Shown: one piece after another, positions 18,993 through 28,112 of the stretch
How the letters are laid out: every line of letters starts with the position of its first letter
Position numbering within the stretch: position 1 is the first letter of the stretch
Source of the DNA: Polyangium sp. 6x1
GTDB lineage: Bacteria; Myxococcota_A; Polyangia; Polyangiales; Polyangiaceae
Length of the DNA: 64,000 bases
Assembly: GCF_029946515.1 (NCBI RefSeq)
Contig: NZ_JARZHH010000026.1
Span: forward strand, 62,001-126,000
Reading direction: 5' to 3'
Translations under genes and position numbers: made by a program
Notes under the pieces: model-generated
What the model was told of the DNA's origin: nothing
What the model saw: the letters and a program-made list of their open reading frames with translations, nothing else
Database searches by the model: none

Positions 18993-21701
18993 TCAGCCCC
19001 TCCGCTTGCGCCGACGGCCCGCCATCACCGCCATGGCCGCGAGGACCCCGAGCCCGCCCGCCGCGCCCGCGTCGCGCCCGACGGCCCGGCAACCGCAGCC
19101 GTCCTCGCCCGGCGCCTCCACGGGCGCTCCGCCGCCTCCGCCTGCGCCGCCAAGGCCGCCTTCGCCACCGCTCCCGCCCGCGCCGCCGCTCCCGCCGCTC
19201 CCGCCAGCGCCTCCGGTCCCGCCAGCGCCTCCGCTCCCGCCTGCGCCGCCGCTCCCGCAATCGGGGATCGGCACGTACTGGCAGCCCGCCTGCGGATCAC
19301 ACGAATCGACGGTGCACGGATCGCCGTCCACGCAGACCCTCTGTCTGCCCGCGCAGACCCCGAACGCGCAGGAATCGTCGAGCGTGCAGGCATTCCCGTC
19401 CTCGCAAGGCGCCGCGTTCGCCGTGTGCGTGCATCCGAGCTGCGGATCACACGCGTCGTTCGTGCAAAGATTCCCGTCGTCGCAGCCCGTCGGCATTCCG
19501 CCCGCGCACGCGCCTGCCGCGCACGCCTCGCCCGTCGTGCACGCGTCGCCGTCGGCGCAGGGCATTCCGTCGCTCGCGCCGGCGTCCTGACAGACGTCCT
19601 TCACCACGACCTCGGCCCGCGTCATCTCGATCGGCGCGGCGCCCGGCACGTCCTTGTTGTGCTCCCAGAGTTGCCAGATCGTGTCGCCCCAGGCCCGGAG
19701 CTGTCCGAAGAACGGGTCCGTCTGTGCGATGTACGCTTTCTGTTCTCCCGAAGGCGTCGGGCTCGTGAGCGACGTCGCCGTCCCGAGGATCTCGTCGCGC
19801 AAGAACTCCACGTATTCGCGGCTCGTCGTCTGGTAATAGAGCCGCACCTCCACGCGGCTCCCGCCGGCCGGCAAGGTCAAGCTCACGTCGTCGTAGCCGC
19901 CCGTGTACTCCTCCGCCGAGAACAGGTTTGGCGCGACCGACCCGTCCCAGACCGGCTCGGACAGGCGCTTTCCGGCCTCGGCGATCCGGAATCCCTTCGG
20001 CGGGATGCGGTTGTCCTTCGAGCGCTCTGTCCCGAGCAGGAAGTGGAACGATTTGGTTTGTCCCGTCAAGGAGCTCGCCATCTTCACCTCGTAGACGAGC
20101 CCCTCGTCGTGCGCCTCGTTCGGCCCGAGCGGCGGGCTCGACGGCGCGTAGGTGGGATCGAGCCCTCGCAGCGTGCTCGCGGTCATGTCGTACGGGTTCA
20201 CTTCATGGATCCGCGTGTCGCCGTCAAACACCCGCACGTTGAGGAACATGCGCCGGCCCTCGGGATAGCCCGTGATGAGCTTGTGCCCCGTGTTGTTCCG
20301 GACCCGGAACGACGTCGCGCCGCTCAGCGGATCGTACGAGAGCGAAAGGATCGTCGCCGCGCGTCGCAGCGTCCATGTCGCGCGGTTCGACCCCGCGAGC
20401 AGCGCCGCCGCGTCGAGCTTCGTCCCCTCGTCGAGCGAGAGCGTCAGTGCCGCCGCGCCTTGCCCGAGCAGCGCCGCGTTCGTCGCGTCGTAGTTCGGCG
20501 ACGACGGCACCGTGCTCGCGAGCAACCACGGCACGAACGCATTGCCGCCCGTGAGATCGTGCACGGGTTGCCCGCTCGACGGGTGCTCCACGCTCTCCGT
20601 CGGCCGGATGACCGACCCGACGATCGACGCGCCCGCGCCCACGCCGTCCGGCATGTGGCAATCCTGGCACGACGCGATCGCATTGCCCGGCTGCCCCGTC
20701 TCGAACGTGCCCGGCGCATACGGCCCCACGCCGGCCGCGCCGCCGGGCAACCCGTAATCGCTCAGCATGAACTCCGACCACGTCCGCTCGACGTGCGAAT
20801 ACTCGGACGGCGATTGCGTCTCCGTGGGCAGCACCGTCGTCCCGTCGTTCGGCATCGTGCCCTTCGCCGCCATGTTCGCGAGCACCGGGTTCGACACGTC
20901 GTGGCACGTCCCGCAGTAATACTTGCTCTTGTGGTAGCGGCTGTACTGCATCGGGTGGAACGCCTGCGCGTCCGCGAACGAGCCGCGCCGCTCCGCCTTG
21001 TCGCTCACGTAATACTGCCCCGCCCCGTTCTCCCGGTACGTCGCGCTCACGGGCCTGTGATCCGCGCCGTACATCGGATTGCCGTTGAACAGCGTGTGCG
21101 ACTGCGATTGCACGATGTCCGCCTCGCGCGTCTTCTCCGCCGCGGCGGACGACATCGACCCGCTCATGTTCGTCTCGTCCCAGTACCCCGGCCAGTCATT
21201 GCCCTCGCGGGTCCCCTGGAACGTGTCCTCGAAGAACGGATCCACCATGCGGTGGCAGAAATCGCATTGCACGCCGTCGAAATCGGCGTCGCCCATCGCC
21301 TGGCCGTTCGTCGGATCGCTCCTGAGCTCCAGCCACCCCTTCGGCATGTGGCAACGCAGGCAGGTGTCGGTCCCGTTCGGGTTGCCGAGCGCCCATATCG
21401 AGTCCTGCGCGGCGACCGTCAGCGCGGCCCAGAAGAACGGGTCGCGCGCGGCCTGCCCCATCATCGACCCTTTCCAGCCGAACCCCGGCTCGATCGCCGG
21501 CGTATACCCCGCGTGACAGCCGAGGCACTGCGAGGGCGGCTCGATCGCATTCTCCGCCCGCGGCTGCGTCCCTGGCATGCGGATCAGCGGATCGTATTGC
21601 ACGATCATGGGCTCCCACGCCCACGCGAGGGCGGGCGCGGCGGCGAGCGCGAAGGCGAGGAGGGCAGGGGTCTTGATCCGGGGGCGAGCGCGTTTCGTCA
21701 T
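18993..21701 (-). CDS. Secreted multiheme cytochrome c with Cys-rich repeats and MYXO-CTERM-like anchor
   Basis: A 902-residue protein. A signal peptide (LLAFALAAAPALAWA) precedes a cytochrome region with five CxxCH haem motifs (CLGCH, CLRCH, CDFCH, CGTCH, CQDCH) within the first 390 residues. A region without haem motifs follows, then Cys-rich repeats of the type CxDGDxCTxxExC (about residues 715-810), a Gly/Ser/Ala linker, and a C-terminal tail with GCGCR, a hydrophobic helix and RRRKRRG. That tail is the MYXO-CTERM sorting signal, expected to be cleaved for surface anchoring. The protein probably passes electrons at the cell surface. ATG at 21701 is preferred to the in-frame TTG at 21707. 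Confidence 0.9.
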   Translation of the reverse strand: MTKRARPRIKTPALLAFALAAAPALAWAWEPMIVQYDPLIRMPGTQPRAENAIEPPSQCLGCHAGYTPAIEPGFGWKGSMMGQAARDPFFWAALTVAAQDSIWALGNPNGTDTCLRCHMPKGWLELRSDPTNGQAMGDADFDGVQCDFCHRMVDPFFEDTFQGTREGNDWPGYWDETNMSGSMSSAAAEKTREADIVQSQSHTLFNGNPMYGADHRPVSATYRENGAGQYYVSDKAERRGSFADAQAFHPMQYSRYHKSKYYCGTCHDVSNPVLANMAAKGTMPNDGTTVLPTETQSPSEYSHVERTWSEFMLSDYGLPGGAAGVGPYAPGTFETGQPGNAIASCQDCHMPDGVGAGASIVGSVIRPTESVEHPSSGQPVHDLTGGNAFVPWLLASTVPSSPNYDATNAALLGQGAAALTLSLDEGTKLDAAALLAGSNRATWTLRRAATILSLSYDPLSGATSFRVRNNTGHKLITGYPEGRRMFLNVRVFDGDTRIHEVNPYDMTASTLRGLDPTYAPSSPPLGPNEAHDEGLVYEVKMASSLTGQTKSFHFLLGTERSKDNRIPPKGFRIAEAGKRLSEPVWDGSVAPNLFSAEEYTGGYDDVSLTLPAGGSRVEVRLYYQTTSREYVEFLRDEILGTATSLTSPTPSGEQKAYIAQTDPFFGQLRAWGDTIWQLWEHNKDVPGAAPIEMTRAEVVVKDVCQDAGASDGMPCADGDACTTGEACAAGACAGGMPTGCDDGNLCTNDACDPQLGCTHTANAAPCEDGNACTLDDSCAFGVCAGRQRVCVDGDPCTVDSCDPQAGCQYVPIPDCGSGGAGGSGGAGGTGGAGGSGGSGGAGGSGGEGGLGGAGGGGGAPVEAPGEDGCGCRAVGRDAGAAGGLGVLAAMAVMAGRRRKRRG

Positions 21702-21749
21702 GGCCAAGCTCCGACGCCGGCCATGCTCGCACGACGCCGCCCCCTTCCG

Positions 21750-22874
21750 CTACCGTGAAGGCTTGCGCCGCCGCTCCACGTAGAACGCGAGGTTCTGCCG
21801 GAGGCGCGCGTCGTTCGGCCGCGCCTTCACGGCTTTCTGCGCGGCCGCTTCGCCCACGGCGAGCTCCCCGAGGAAGTAGGCGGACGAGGCCACGAGATCG
21901 GCCATCTTCCACGTGTACACCTCTTCGTCCACGAAGAGCCGGTCCCCCGCGGGCAGCGGCAGCTCGTCGCCGCGGCGCGCGTAGAGGAACGTGAGCGCGT
22001 GCTCCTTGCGTGTGTCGTGGTGCAGCGCGATCGCATAGAGCGGCTCGGCCCGGTGCGGCGCCGCGAGGTGCGCGTCGAGCCAGCGCGAGAGCACGCGCGG
22101 CCAGGGCAAATTCAGCCCCACCCCGCACCGCGCGATCCCCATTTTCGACTCGAAGACCTCCTCCGCCCATCCCCCCATCGCGATGCGGCGCGAGAATGCG
22201 GCCTCGGCCTCCTGGAATCGGCCGAGCCAGAGCAGCGTCTCGGCGAGGTAAAACGCCGCGCGCGTGTCCGCCTTGTCCTCGGCGAGCGCCCGTTCGAGCA
22301 GCCCCACGTCGCGCTCCCAGCGCTTCCTGCTCCGCTCCGCCGACACCTCGTCCCGGTGGTGCCGGATCAAGACGTCCGGCACGCGGAGGCTCGGCGGAGG
22401 CCTTTCGTCGTGCACCAGCACCTCGTGCACCACGCCGCGGAACCGCCAGCCCGCGCGGCTGCGCACGACGCGCGGCGAATCGAACTGGATCCCGAGCGCG
22501 ACGCGCACGTAATACGCCTCTTGTTCGGGCCCGTGCGCCGCGCGCTGCCGTTCCAGGAACGCGCGCAGCGCCTTGCCATTCTCGATCTCGTCATCTGCGT
22601 CGAGCCAGAGGACGAACTCCGTCGCATCGCCCGCGAGGGCGAGCGCGCGATTCCGTGTCGTCGCGAAATCGACGAACGGCTCCTCGAAGAGCTCGCCGGG
22701 GACCCCTTCCATTGCGCGACGCACCACCTCCTGCGTGCCGTCCGTCGAGCCCGTGTCGAGGATCACCCAGCGATCGACGAACGGCTTCACGCTTTGCAGC
22801 GTGCGCGCGATCGTCGCCGCCTCGTCCTTCACGATCATCGACAGCGTGAGCAGGCTCCCGGGCTTGTTCGGCAT
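21750..22874 (-). CDS. Family 2 glycosyltransferase with helical C-terminal repeats
   Basis: A 374-residue protein. The GT2 core is at the N-terminus: LSMIVKDEAATIARTLQSV, ILDTGSTDGTQEVV and VLWLDADDEIE (DxD-type metal motif). TPR-like helices follow (AAFYLAETLLWLGRFQEAEA and similar), the arrangement of the SunS/TPR-linked GT2 glycosyltransferases that modify peptides or surface glycans. Acceptor and donor are unknown. It stands alone between the multiheme gene and a divergent lipoprotein gene. Confidence 0.88.
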   Translation of the reverse strand: MPNKPGSLLTLSMIVKDEAATIARTLQSVKPFVDRWVILDTGSTDGTQEVVRRAMEGVPGELFEEPFVDFATTRNRALALAGDATEFVLWLDADDEIENGKALRAFLERQRAAHGPEQEAYYVRVALGIQFDSPRVVRSRAGWRFRGVVHEVLVHDERPPPSLRVPDVLIRHHRDEVSAERSRKRWERDVGLLERALAEDKADTRAAFYLAETLLWLGRFQEAEAAFSRRIAMGGWAEEVFESKMGIARCGVGLNLPWPRVLSRWLDAHLAAPHRAEPLYAIALHHDTRKEHALTFLYARRGDELPLPAGDRLFVDEEVYTWKMADLVASSAYFLGELAVGEAAAQKAVKARPNDARLRQNLAFYVERRRKPSR

Positions 22875-23099
22875 GGCCGGCCCATGAAACGCCCTGGAGC
22901 GGGGGGCTTGTCAAGCGTGGAGGGGCCGTGCGCCTCCGAACGTGAGCACGGGACGCCTCAGGCCCGCGTGGAAAATGAGGGAGCCACGCTTCACCCATCA
23001 CGTCTTCCGATCGAAAATCAGCCGCATGCCCTCCCTGACCTCCTGGCGCTCGAGTTGCTGCTCGTGCAGGGTCCTCGACTGGCCACACAGGAGCCCTTC

Positions 23100-24029
23100 A
23101 TGCCTCGCCTCTCCCGAATGTTCTCTTTGCTCCTCCTCCCCCTTGCCTTGATCGCGTGTTCGGACGACGAAGGGCCGCCGGCTTCTCCGACGTACACGCC
23201 GGATTTCATCCAGATGTCCTACGAGGCCATGCCCGGCGTGGGCTTCATGGTCGATTCCACCGACGATCCCTACGGCGAGCGCGAAGCATTCACCGCCGAG
23301 CTCGAATCCGCGTTCGTCGCGGATATCCTCGCGGCCGTGAACGTCGACGACCTGGCCTCCGAGGAAGCGCCGGGCGGATACCAGAGCGACACGAATCCCT
23401 CGATCCAGACGCGCCTCCCCGAGGCGTGGGCCGACGCGACGCGCGCCGCCGCCGCGATCGGCGTGGTCATGCTGCAATGGAGCGTGCTGCTCACCGATTT
23501 CACGCCCGAGGCGGGCGGCGAGACGAGGTTCGGCGTCGTCACCTTCCCCGAAGGCAAGCTCGACGAAGCGCTCGCCGCCGATTTCTTCGCGCACGCGGCG
23601 AAGGTCGATCCGGGCCTCGGCGGTGGCTTCTTCGCGTTCGCCGATTCGATGTACTTCCTGAACATCGGCGATTCGCAGGGCGCCCCGTTCTCGGGCCTCG
23701 ACGACGACGCGTTCGTCGCGAAGCTCGGCGAGGCGGCGGAGAGCTTCGCCCCCGTCCCGGCCGAGATCACGCAATCCGGCCTATGCGACGCGCGCTTCGT
23801 GGACAACGATTGGAACGCGCTCCCCGACGGAGATTCGTACTGGGAGGCGCTCGGCGTCGACGAAGCCGGCAAGGCGGAGCTCCTCGCGCTCCAGGACGAG
23901 TATCGTACGCTCTTCCAGCAGGCCGTGACCGAGTATGGATGGGACATGGCCCCGGACCCGATGCCGAAGACGTCCCCGCCCCGCGGATTCTGGGGCGGCC
24001 ATCGGTTCGGCCTCGCCGCGTCCCGTTGA
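23100..24029 (+). CDS. Lipoprotein of unknown function
   Basis: A 309-residue protein with a lipoprotein signal (LLLPLALIACS). The mature part begins PTYTPDFIQMSYEAMPG, and ends with a Pro/Trp-rich tail (MPKTSPPRGFWGG). The composition is acidic and rich in aromatic residues, as in periplasmic proteins. YTPDFIQMSYEAMPG resembles the start of the cytochrome-c-like ActE region of alternative complex III, but there is no CxxCH, so I do not assign it. The 225 bp upstream (22875-23099) show nothing else. Confidence 0.65.
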   Translation: MPRLSRMFSLLLLPLALIACSDDEGPPASPTYTPDFIQMSYEAMPGVGFMVDSTDDPYGEREAFTAELESAFVADILAAVNVDDLASEEAPGGYQSDTNPSIQTRLPEAWADATRAAAAIGVVMLQWSVLLTDFTPEAGGETRFGVVTFPEGKLDEALAADFFAHAAKVDPGLGGGFFAFADSMYFLNIGDSQGAPFSGLDDDAFVAKLGEAAESFAPVPAEITQSGLCDARFVDNDWNALPDGDSYWEALGVDEAGKAELLALQDEYRTLFQQAVTEYGWDMAPDPMPKTSPPRGFWGGHRFGLAASR

Positions 24030-24099
24030 CCTCTCGCCGCGCGAGCGAGACCCGTGCGCGGCTCTTGTCGTCCGGGGCGGTTTCTGCTTTCCTGCCCAC

Positions 24100-24450
24100 A
24101 TGCGTAAATTCTTGTTTGTCCTGGGTATCCTCGCGCCTCTCGCTCTCTCCCTGCCGGCCAGCGCCGACCTGCCCCCCGCGACCTCGACCGGAAGCGGCGG
24201 TGCGGGTGGCACCGGTGGCATCGGCGGCAGCGGCGGGACGGCCGGCGGCGGTGGGACGGCCGGCGGCGGCGGGACCGCTGGCGCCTCGAGCTCGACGGGC
24301 GGCTCCACGGACTTGCCGGCAGACGAAGGCTGCTCCATCGCGGCCCCCGGCGCCGTGACCTATGGCGCCACGGGCGCGTGGGTCCTCGGCCTCGGCGCGC
24401 TGCTGTACAGCCGCCGGGCCCGCCGCGCCGCACCTCGCCGCCGCTCGTGA
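24100..24450 (+). CDS. Small secreted glycine-rich protein with C-terminal sorting signal
   Basis: A 116-residue protein with a signal peptide (FVLGILAPLALSLPASA), about 50 residues of Gly/Thr/Ser repeats (TAGGGG type), then a Cys, a hydrophobic helix (GAWVLGLGALLYS) and an Arg-rich end (RRARRAAPRRRS). The Cys-helix-basic tail is the layout of MYXO-CTERM-like sorting tags, although the exact signature is weak. Its stop overlaps the GTG start of the ABC permease (GTGA), so it may be the first gene of the exporter/lipid operon. Function unknown; it could be a structural surface protein. Confidence 0.65.
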   Translation: MRKFLFVLGILAPLALSLPASADLPPATSTGSGGAGGTGGIGGSGGTAGGGGTAGGGGTAGASSSTGGSTDLPADEGCSIAAPGAVTYGATGAWVLGLGALLYSRRARRAAPRRRS

Positions 24451-25625
24451 GGGTCCTCTTCTATCTCGCCTTTCGCACGCTCGTCCGCAGCCGGATCTCG
24501 TTCGTCCTCCTGCTCGCTGCGGTGACGGCCGGGCTCGGCTTTCAGATCCCGAACACGGCCAACATCGAAGGCTACACCGCAGAGCTCCGCGAAAAGGGCC
24601 TCGCGCGTGACACGGGCCATGTCCGCGTCACCGCGAGGTCCGGCGGCACGTTCGAGGGCGCCGAGGCCCTCGCCGCGCGGATCACCGAGGAGCCTTTCGT
24701 CCGCGCCGCCACGATCCGGCTCGTCCACGTGGGCTCCTTCTTTCACGGCGAACGCACGACCTCCGCGAGCATCGCGGGCATCGATCCTGTCGCGGAAGAT
24801 CGCGCCGCCGGATTTTGTCAGGAGCTCGCGGAGGGCCGCTGCATGGCCGCGGGCGACGATCGGCCCGCGGTCATCGGGTCGAAGCTCGCCGAACAGCTCG
24901 ACGCGCGCGTCGGCTCCTCGATCAAGGTCGCCTTGCCTTTTTCGGTCGGCGACGACGTTCGAATGGTCTCCGCCGTCTTCCGTGTCGTCGGCGTCCTGCG
25001 CGGCTCGGGCGGATTCCGCGCCGATTACGAGCTCTTCGTCCCCCTCGGCGCGCTGCGCGACCTCTTCGGCAAGGGCTCCGTTTCCAGCGAGATCCGCGTC
25101 TTCTCGACGGACGACGCCCGCGCCGGCGAATGGGCCAAGCGCATCGCCGAGCTCGCGCCCGCGCAGAAGGTCGAGACCTGGTGGGAGGCCCAGTCGTTCG
25201 TCAAGAACGCCATCGACGGCAACCGCGCCCTCTCCGCCATTTCGACCACGATGGTCATCGTCGCGGTCATGATCCCCGTCCTCGCGCTGCTCTACATTCA
25301 CGTCCTGCACGAGCGCCGCCGCATCGCCACCATCGCCGCGCTTGGCTTCAGCCGGCGCGAAATCTTCCTCATTCACCTCTTCGAGGCCTTGCTCGTCGGC
25401 GGGATTGGCACCGTCCTCGGCAGCGGCCTCGGATATGCCCTCTGTCGGTATTTCCAGGACAACCCCATTTTCTCCCACCAGGGGTTCGTCGTCCTCCCCA
25501 GCATCACGCTCCGCTCCTTTTCGATCCCGGCCCTCGTCCTCTTCGCCACCACGCTCCTCGCGGGTATCGTCCCGGCGATCCTCGCCTCGCGCGCGGAGCC
25601 TGCCGTCGAGCTCCGGAGGGAATGA
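24447..25625 (+). CDS. ABC transporter permease, FtsX/LolE-MacB type
   Basis: A 392-residue permease. It has an N-terminal transmembrane helix (FVLLLAAVTAGLGF), a MacB-type periplasmic domain of about 200 residues, and three C-terminal helices (VIVAVMIPVLALLYI, LLVGGIGTVLGSGLGYAL, FATTLLAGIVPAILAS). ERRRIATIAALGFSRREIF is the FtsX-family coupling helix. Such permeases with a LolD-type ATPase extract lipoproteins or lipids from the inner membrane rather than import solutes. GTG at 24447 is chosen because it places the membrane helix near the start and overlaps the preceding stop (GTGA). It overlaps the ATPase gene by ATGA. Confidence 0.9.
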   Translation: MRVLFYLAFRTLVRSRISFVLLLAAVTAGLGFQIPNTANIEGYTAELREKGLARDTGHVRVTARSGGTFEGAEALAARITEEPFVRAATIRLVHVGSFFHGERTTSASIAGIDPVAEDRAAGFCQELAEGRCMAAGDDRPAVIGSKLAEQLDARVGSSIKVALPFSVGDDVRMVSAVFRVVGVLRGSGGFRADYELFVPLGALRDLFGKGSVSSEIRVFSTDDARAGEWAKRIAELAPAQKVETWWEAQSFVKNAIDGNRALSAISTTMVIVAVMIPVLALLYIHVLHERRRIATIAALGFSRREIFLIHLFEALLVGGIGTVLGSGLGYALCRYFQDNPIFSHQGFVVLPSITLRSFSIPALVLFATTLLAGIVPAILASRAEPAVELRRE

Positions 25626-26308
25626 CTGTGCCCGACGCGCCCGCGCTCTACGAGCTCGCCTCGGTCACACGGTCCTTTCGCACGCCGGCGCTCGAGGTCC
25701 GCGCCCTCGACGACGTCTCGTTCACGCTCGCCGAGGGCGAGCTCGCCGCCATTGCCGGCCCGAGCGGCTCGGGCAAGAGCACCCTGCTCGCCGTCCTCGG
25801 CCTGCTCGACGCGGACGTCTCCGGGGAGGTCACGATGCGCGGCCGCAGCGTCCGGCGCATGTCGAGGCGCGAGCGGGCCCGCGCGCGCCTCGAAGGCATT
25901 GGCCTCGTCTTCCAGACCTTTCACCTGCTGCCGGCGCTCGACGTGCGCAACAACGTCGCGCTCCCGCACTGGAAGCTCCACGGCCATCACGGCCGGGCCC
26001 TCGCGCGAGCCGAGGCGCTCCTCGCCGAGCTCGGCCTCGAATCGCGCATCCGACACGACGTCACGCGCCTCTCCGGCGGCGAAATGCAGCGCGTCGCCAT
26101 CGCCCGCGCGCTCGTCAACGACCCGGCCGTCGTGCTCGCGGACGAGCCCACGGCGAACCTCGACGAGGCCAGCGCCGCGGCTGTCGTCTCGCTCCTTCGC
26201 CGCGCGAACGCCCGCGGCGCGGCCGTCGTCGTCTGCACGCACGACACGGAGCTGCTCGCCTCGTTCCCGCGCGTCCTCCGCCTCCGGCATGGTAGAATGG
26301 TCCCGTGA
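25622..26308 (+). CDS. ABC transporter ATPase, LolD/MacB type
   Basis: A 228-residue ATPase with Walker A GPSGSGKSTLL, Q-loop in GLVFQTFHLLPAL (the FQxFxLLP motif of the LolD/MacB branch), signature LSGGEMQRVAIARAL, Walker B VVLADEPTANLDE and switch His in VCTHDTELL. It belongs with the permease it overlaps (ATGA) and is followed by an overlapping GTG start of the His-rich membrane protein. The pair likely forms a homodimeric exporter energised by ATP for a lipid or lipoprotein product; the substrate is inferred from the operon. Confidence 0.95.
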   Translation: MTVPDAPALYELASVTRSFRTPALEVRALDDVSFTLAEGELAAIAGPSGSGKSTLLAVLGLLDADVSGEVTMRGRSVRRMSRRERARARLEGIGLVFQTFHLLPALDVRNNVALPHWKLHGHHGRALARAEALLAELGLESRIRHDVTRLSGGEMQRVAIARALVNDPAVVLADEPTANLDEASAAAVVSLLRRANARGAAVVVCTHDTELLASFPRVLRLRHGRMVP

Positions 26309-27402
26309 AGGCCGGTTTCATCGGGGGTCGTCGCTTCGACCTCGCGTTTTTCTTCGGCAGCGCGCTCCTCGCCGCGCTCGTCGGGGCCTTCGCGCTCGCC
26401 GTCCCGCGGGCGACCGTACCGCTCTTCGTGGCCTTCCTCGTCCTCGTCGACGGCCCGCACCTCGCGGCCACGTGGACGCGCACCTACCTCGACCCGGGCT
26501 TCCGCGCGCGCCGCGGACGTTTGCTCGTATCGAGCCTCGCGTGGCTCCTGCCCGGCCTCGCCGCGTGGTCGATCACCCATGCGACGGGCCTGCGCGCCCC
26601 GATGGATCTTTTCCTCCTCGTCGCGGCGCTCTGGAGCTTTCACCATGCCGTCCGGCAATCGTATGGCGTCCTCGCCATCTACCAGCACCACGCGCGCACG
26701 GCGCTCCCTGCGCGCAGGACGGATCGCCTCTTCTTGCACGGCGCCCTCTGGCTCGCGTTTGGCCTCTTTTCGTTCGGCCACCCGCAAAATCGTGTCTTCC
26801 TCGGTTTGCCCGCGGATCCGCCGCGTCTCCTCGCGATGCTCGGCCTCGGCCTCCTCGGCCTGCTCCTCGTCGCGACGGTCGTGTATGGCGTCTATCGTCG
26901 AATTCGCTTCCGGGGCGAGGACGAACGCCCGCTCCTGTATTTGCTCGGCCCCACGCTCGGCCTCCAGCTCTTCGCGCTGTTCGTCGTGGGCTCGTTCGAG
27001 CCGCTCGTCCCGCGCCCCGAGGACCCCGAGCAAGCGTTCATGGCGTCCACGGTCGTCGGGGGAATCGTGCACGGCGTGAATTACATCGGCATCGTCGCGG
27101 CCGTCTCCCGGCGCCGCTTCGCGGGGAGCGACGAGCGCTCGCTCGGGGCTCTCTTCGGCCGCCGCCCGCTCGCCGCGTATGCCGCGTTCGTCTTCGTCTC
27201 GCTCGGATACCTCGCGCTCAATGCGGCGCGCGGCGTCCTCCCGAGCCTCGCGCCTCTCCCGCGCGGCGCCGCGGTCCCGGAGCTTTTCCTCGTGCTCTAC
27301 TGGGGCATCTTCTTCCACCATTACTACATCGATCAAAAGATCTGGCACGTGCGCGAGGATCAGACGCTGAGGTTCGAACTCGGCCTGGAGGCGTCCTCGT
27401 GA
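26305..27402 (+). CDS. Polytopic membrane protein with conserved-looking His motifs, function unknown
   Basis: A 365-residue protein with about eight hydrophobic helices. Histidines occur near helix ends in short motifs: DGPHLAATW, SFHHAVRQSYG, YQHHARTA, GIVHGVNYIG and FFHHYYIDQKIWH. His-rich membrane proteins of this layout are seen among fatty-acid hydroxylases/desaturases and Brp/Blh-type dioxygenases, where the histidines bind iron, but the exact signatures of those families are not present. GTG at 26305 overlaps the ATPase stop (GTGA), and its own stop overlaps the following SDR start. A metal-dependent lipid oxygenase or a transporter are the two plausible ideas. Confidence 0.75.
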   Translation: MKAGFIGGRRFDLAFFFGSALLAALVGAFALAVPRATVPLFVAFLVLVDGPHLAATWTRTYLDPGFRARRGRLLVSSLAWLLPGLAAWSITHATGLRAPMDLFLLVAALWSFHHAVRQSYGVLAIYQHHARTALPARRTDRLFLHGALWLAFGLFSFGHPQNRVFLGLPADPPRLLAMLGLGLLGLLLVATVVYGVYRRIRFRGEDERPLLYLLGPTLGLQLFALFVVGSFEPLVPRPEDPEQAFMASTVVGGIVHGVNYIGIVAAVSRRRFAGSDERSLGALFGRRPLAAYAAFVFVSLGYLALNAARGVLPSLAPLPRGAAVPELFLVLYWGIFFHHYYIDQKIWHVREDQTLRFELGLEASS

Positions 27403-28112
27403 CCGACGCTCGGCGCGCGCTCGTGCTCGGGGGCAGCGGTTACGTGGGCCGCGAGGTCGTACGCGCGCTCGCGGCCGCCGGCGCCCGCGTCGCCTTCACG
27501 TACCAGCGCGCAGCCGCGATGGCGGAGACCCTCGCCGCCGAGACCGGCGCGCGGTCTTTCCGGACGAACCTCGCCGAACCAGCGCAGATCCGTGGGCTTT
27601 TCGAAGCGCTCGACGCCGAGGAAGCCGCGCCCGATCTGCTCGTGCATGCCGCCGTCGTCTCGGACGCGCGCGCGCTCGCGGACGTCACGGACGCGCTCTG
27701 GGACGAGATGCACGCGGTCAACGTCCGCTCCGTGTACGTGGCCATGCAATCGTTCGCCGCGCGGCTTTCGGGCCGGCCCGGGGACGTGGTCCTCACGGCG
27801 GCGCTCGACGGCATCGCGAAGATCCCATCCTCCGTGCATTTCGCCGCGACCCAGTCCGCGCGGCTCGGCATGACGCAGGCCCTCGCGAAGGAGCTTGGCC
27901 CGAAGGACGTTCGGGTGAACCTCGTCCTCCTCGGCGCGCTCGGCGGCGGCATCTCCGAGCGCCTCGATCCGGCGCGGCTCGCCGATTACAAGCGGTACAG
28001 CGCGCTTCAGCGCGTGGGCACGCCGGTCGAGGCCGCGCGCGCCATCACCCGCCTCGCGCTCCACAATCGATGGATGACGGGCTCCGTCCTGCCCATCACG
28101 GGGGGCCTGTGA
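27399..28112 (+). CDS. Degenerate short-chain dehydrogenase (likely pseudoenzyme)
   Basis: A 237-residue SDR-fold protein. The nucleotide-binding GGSGYVGR is intact and the NAG motif is altered to HAAVVSD. The catalytic YxxxK is lost: where intact SDRs in this window read VHYAASKAA, this one reads VHFAATQSA, so Tyr is Phe and Lys is Gln; the catalytic-Ser region also reads LTAALDG, so that Ser is missing. It should not reduce ketones by the usual mechanism. It keeps normal length and the C-terminal TGSVLPITGGL, and overlaps both neighbours, which argues against decay. A non-catalytic partner of the intact SDR at 30099 is a possible role. Confidence 0.85.
   Translation: MTDARRALVLGGSGYVGREVVRALAAAGARVAFTYQRAAAMAETLAAETGARSFRTNLAEPAQIRGLFEALDAEEAAPDLLVHAAVVSDARALADVTDALWDEMHAVNVRSVYVAMQSFAARLSGRPGDVVLTAALDGIAKIPSSVHFAATQSARLGMTQALAKELGPKDVRVNLVLLGALGGGISERLDPARLADYKRYSALQRVGTPVEAARAITRLALHNRWMTGSVLPITGGL

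Noticed and set aside
18933-21758. A 900-residue open frame antisense to the multiheme gene
   Set aside because: It is a shadow of very GC-rich codons: no domain, Arg/Ala-rich composition, and the other strand has a clear signal peptide and haem motifs. The same applies to other long antisense frames (2288-5095, 594-2186, 40-42 kb).
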